DNA of 23,062 nt, from assembly GCA_017473285.1 (NCBI GenBank), contig JAFULP010000055.1, positions 1 through 23,062 of the forward strand, read 5' to 3'. This document shows, one piece after another, positions 22,100 through 23,062 of this stretch. Under the pieces are notes generated by a model. The model made no database searches, was not told where the DNA came from, and saw only the letters and a list, made by a program, of their open reading frames with translations. Position 1 is the first letter of the stretch. Each line of letters begins with the position of its first letter. The translations under genes and the position numbers were made by a program. The stretch comes from Clostridia bacterium (lineage in GTDB: Bacteria; Bacillota; Clostridia; Christensenellales; UBA1242).

Positions 22100-22123
22100 A
22101 GCAATTCTCCTTAAAACAATTCA

Positions 22124-22152
22124 ATATTAGCATATTTCTAAAATAATTTCAA
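22124..22152 (-). promoter_or_regulatory. Promoter of the 117-residue gene
   Basis: TTGAAA (22152-22147), 17 bases ending in TGC, and TAATAT (22129-22124). Same form as the promoter at 22813-22841. Confidence 0.6.
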
Positions 22153-22247
22153 TACTTATTATGAAAATTTTGTCAAAGGGGATGATTTTTCAAAAGCATT
22201 CGCTTTGCGGGAGCCCTATCAAGCACATTTAAGGGGCAACAAAAAAC

Positions 22248-22263
22248 ACTCTCCGAAAAGAGT
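22248..22263 (-). terminator. Weak hairpin after the 147-residue gene
   Basis: ACTCT/AGAGT, five pairs over a six-base loop, with G and six T following on the minus strand. It lies about 85 bases beyond the stop. The rest of 22153-22347 holds a G+C-richer patch (22195-22240) with no gene I can support. Confidence 0.5.
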
Positions 22264-22347
22264 ATATTGGTGCAACGATTGATAACGAATCCGAACCGAA
22301 AAGTATTTATCGGATATGGATATTTTCTGGTTAGAGTTAAATTATAA

Positions 22348-22791
22348 TTATAAACTAGGTTCATAATAACCATATTGAGAACGATAAAGTTGTCTTTCTC
22401 GAGCTGTATTTTTATTGAATTCATTTACTTTATTTACACGTTCTTGTATTTCGTCCAATGTTAATTGACTTTCATTTTGTTCCAATTTTTTATGGTTAGC
22501 AATTTCTATTGAGTACAATCCATTACGAAATATTGTTCTACTTGTTTCCTTGACCCTATATGCATGTGTTGGTTGTTCATTATCGCAATTTCCTGTCAAC
22601 ATAGTAAGTAAAGGGAATTTTTCATTAATATCTTCAACCTGAAAACATTCTGAATGTAAATAATGATATGTAAGGTCATCTTCATCAACTCGTCTATATG
22701 TTGTTCCTAAATATAAATTGTGAGTAGAATATTTATTTATATTTCTTTCCTTTATTTTCTTAATTACTCTTTGAATAGTATCTTTAATCAT
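22348..22791 (-). CDS. Unknown protein, 147 residues
   Basis: No family recognised. It starts with a basic helix (IKDTIQRVIKKIKERNINKY), then a beta-rich middle with HNLYLGTTYRRVDEDDLTYH and THAYRVKETSRTIFRNGLYS, then a charged helical tail (QLTLDEIQERVNKVNEFN) and an aromatic end (YRSQYGYYEPSL). No membrane segment. Start: ATG with AAGGAGT five bases upstream and a strong promoter. Together with the gene at 21746 and the partial gene at the edge it makes a run of unknown minus-strand genes, each with its own promoter, as often seen in small accessory or phage-derived regions. Confidence 0.72.
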   Translation of the reverse strand: MIKDTIQRVIKKIKERNINKYSTHNLYLGTTYRRVDEDDLTYHYLHSECFQVEDINEKFPLLTMLTGNCDNEQPTHAYRVKETSRTIFRNGLYSIEIANHKKLEQNESQLTLDEIQERVNKVNEFNKNTARERQLYRSQYGYYEPSL

Positions 22792-22812
22792 ATTTTACTC
22801 CTTGTGATAAAT

Positions 22813-22841
22813 ATTATAGCACACATTTAAACTTTTGTAAA
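22813..22841 (-). promoter_or_regulatory. Promoter of the 147-residue gene
   Basis: TTTACA (22841-22836), 17 bases ending in TGC, and a perfect TATAAT (22818-22813): extended -10 with a good -35. It ends 21 bases before the ATG. Confidence 0.8.
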
Positions 22842-22855
22842 TACCCACTATTAGA

Positions 22856-22890
22856 AAAAGAGAGAAGATTTTAGATTTCTTCTCTCTTTT
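22856..22890 (-). terminator. Terminator, copy 2 of the duplicated unit
   Basis: AAAAGAGAGAAGA (22856-22868) pairs with TCTTCTCTCTTTT (22878-22890), 13 perfect pairs. It starts three bases beyond the stop of the partial gene. The core is identical to the terminator at 21299-21324. Confidence 0.8.
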
Positions 22891-22893
22891 CCG

Positions 22894-23062
22894 TTAGTTG
22901 TTGCTTTTTAAGTCTTTATTTTTGGCGTTTAAAAAGGTATAAACACTCTTTGCTGATAAATTGCTCATATCGCCGTCATTGTTGGCAAATTCGAGCAAAT
23001 CGTGGGCTAAGATAAAAGCAATATCTTTTACTTGCTCACGACTTAGTTTGCACTCCCCATAT
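22894..23062 (-). CDS. Partial unknown gene, C-terminal end only
   Basis: The last 55 codons of a minus-strand gene whose start lies beyond the right edge. The visible part reads CKLSREQVKDIAFILAHDLL, then FANNDGDMSNLSAKSVYTFL and the tail NAKNKDLKSNN. The helix-turn pattern in the first stretch (SREQVKDIAFIL) could be part of a DNA-binding or phage-type protein, but too little is visible to name it. Its tail and terminator are duplicated at 21299-21393. Confidence 0.65.
   Translation of the reverse strand, partial: YGECKLSREQVKDIAFILAHDLLEFANNDGDMSNLSAKSVYTFLNAKNKDLKSNN

Noticed and set aside
22173..22424. An 83-codon minus-strand frame
   Set aside because: It overlaps the well-supported 147-residue gene and its 3' region in another frame and has no ribosome site of its own.

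Overview
The window reads as a chromosomal segment of a low-GC, Gram-positive-type bacterium, most likely an uncultured member of the Clostridia or a related Bacillota lineage. The evidence is the strong A+T bias, AAGGAG-type ribosome sites, a lipoteichoic-acid-synthase-type enzyme, a YugP-type zinc peptidase, a DUF1858 protein and Bacillota-like tRNAs with encoded CCA. All 20 coding ends I can see use TAA. Promoters are readable: about half have a good TTGACA-like -35 box, and most of the rest have an extended -10 box (TGnTATAAT).

Layout. Positions 1-900 hold a strong promoter behind phased T-tracts, tRNA-Met and tRNA-Glu with a terminator, and a second copy of the tRNA-Glu 3' end with its own terminator, which looks like a scar. 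Positions 926-5081 (minus strand) hold a nucleotidyltransferase pseudogene with two premature TAA codons, the CCA-adding enzyme, and a type II restriction-modification pair in which the endonuclease overlaps a C5-cytosine methyltransferase. Positions 5303-8791 (minus) hold a family-4 glycosyltransferase interrupted by one in-frame TAA, a very A+T-rich spacer, and an LtaS-type phosphoglycerol transferase. Positions 8908-9954 (plus) hold an SPFH-like/zinc-ribbon protein with a probable leaderless start and a DUF1858 redox protein. Positions 10025-13119 (minus) hold a 47-residue basic protein and a 950-residue membrane protein with a long coiled coil, a Tyr/Gln/Asp-rich and acidic disordered region, and ten C-terminal AT-hooks. 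Positions 13400-14855 (plus) hold the zinc peptidase and a degenerate CYTH-like protein in one operon. Positions 14905-19281 hold a propeller-like lipoprotein (minus), an unknown two-domain protein (plus) and an O-antigen-ligase-like polytopic protein (minus). Positions 19486-21181 (minus) hold an ABC-2 transporter pair. Positions 21290-23062 are accessory in character: two unknown small genes, a partial gene at the right edge, and a duplicated gene-end-plus-terminator fragment.

How the genes work together. Several products act at the cell envelope (LtaS-type enzyme, glycosyltransferase, O-antigen-ligase-like protein, lipoprotein, ABC transporter, YugP peptidase), but each has its own promoter and terminator, so this is not one pathway operon. 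The most striking product is the membrane-anchored multi-AT-hook protein. Its domain order is what one would expect of a tether between the A+T-rich chromosome and the membrane; that role is inferred from architecture only.
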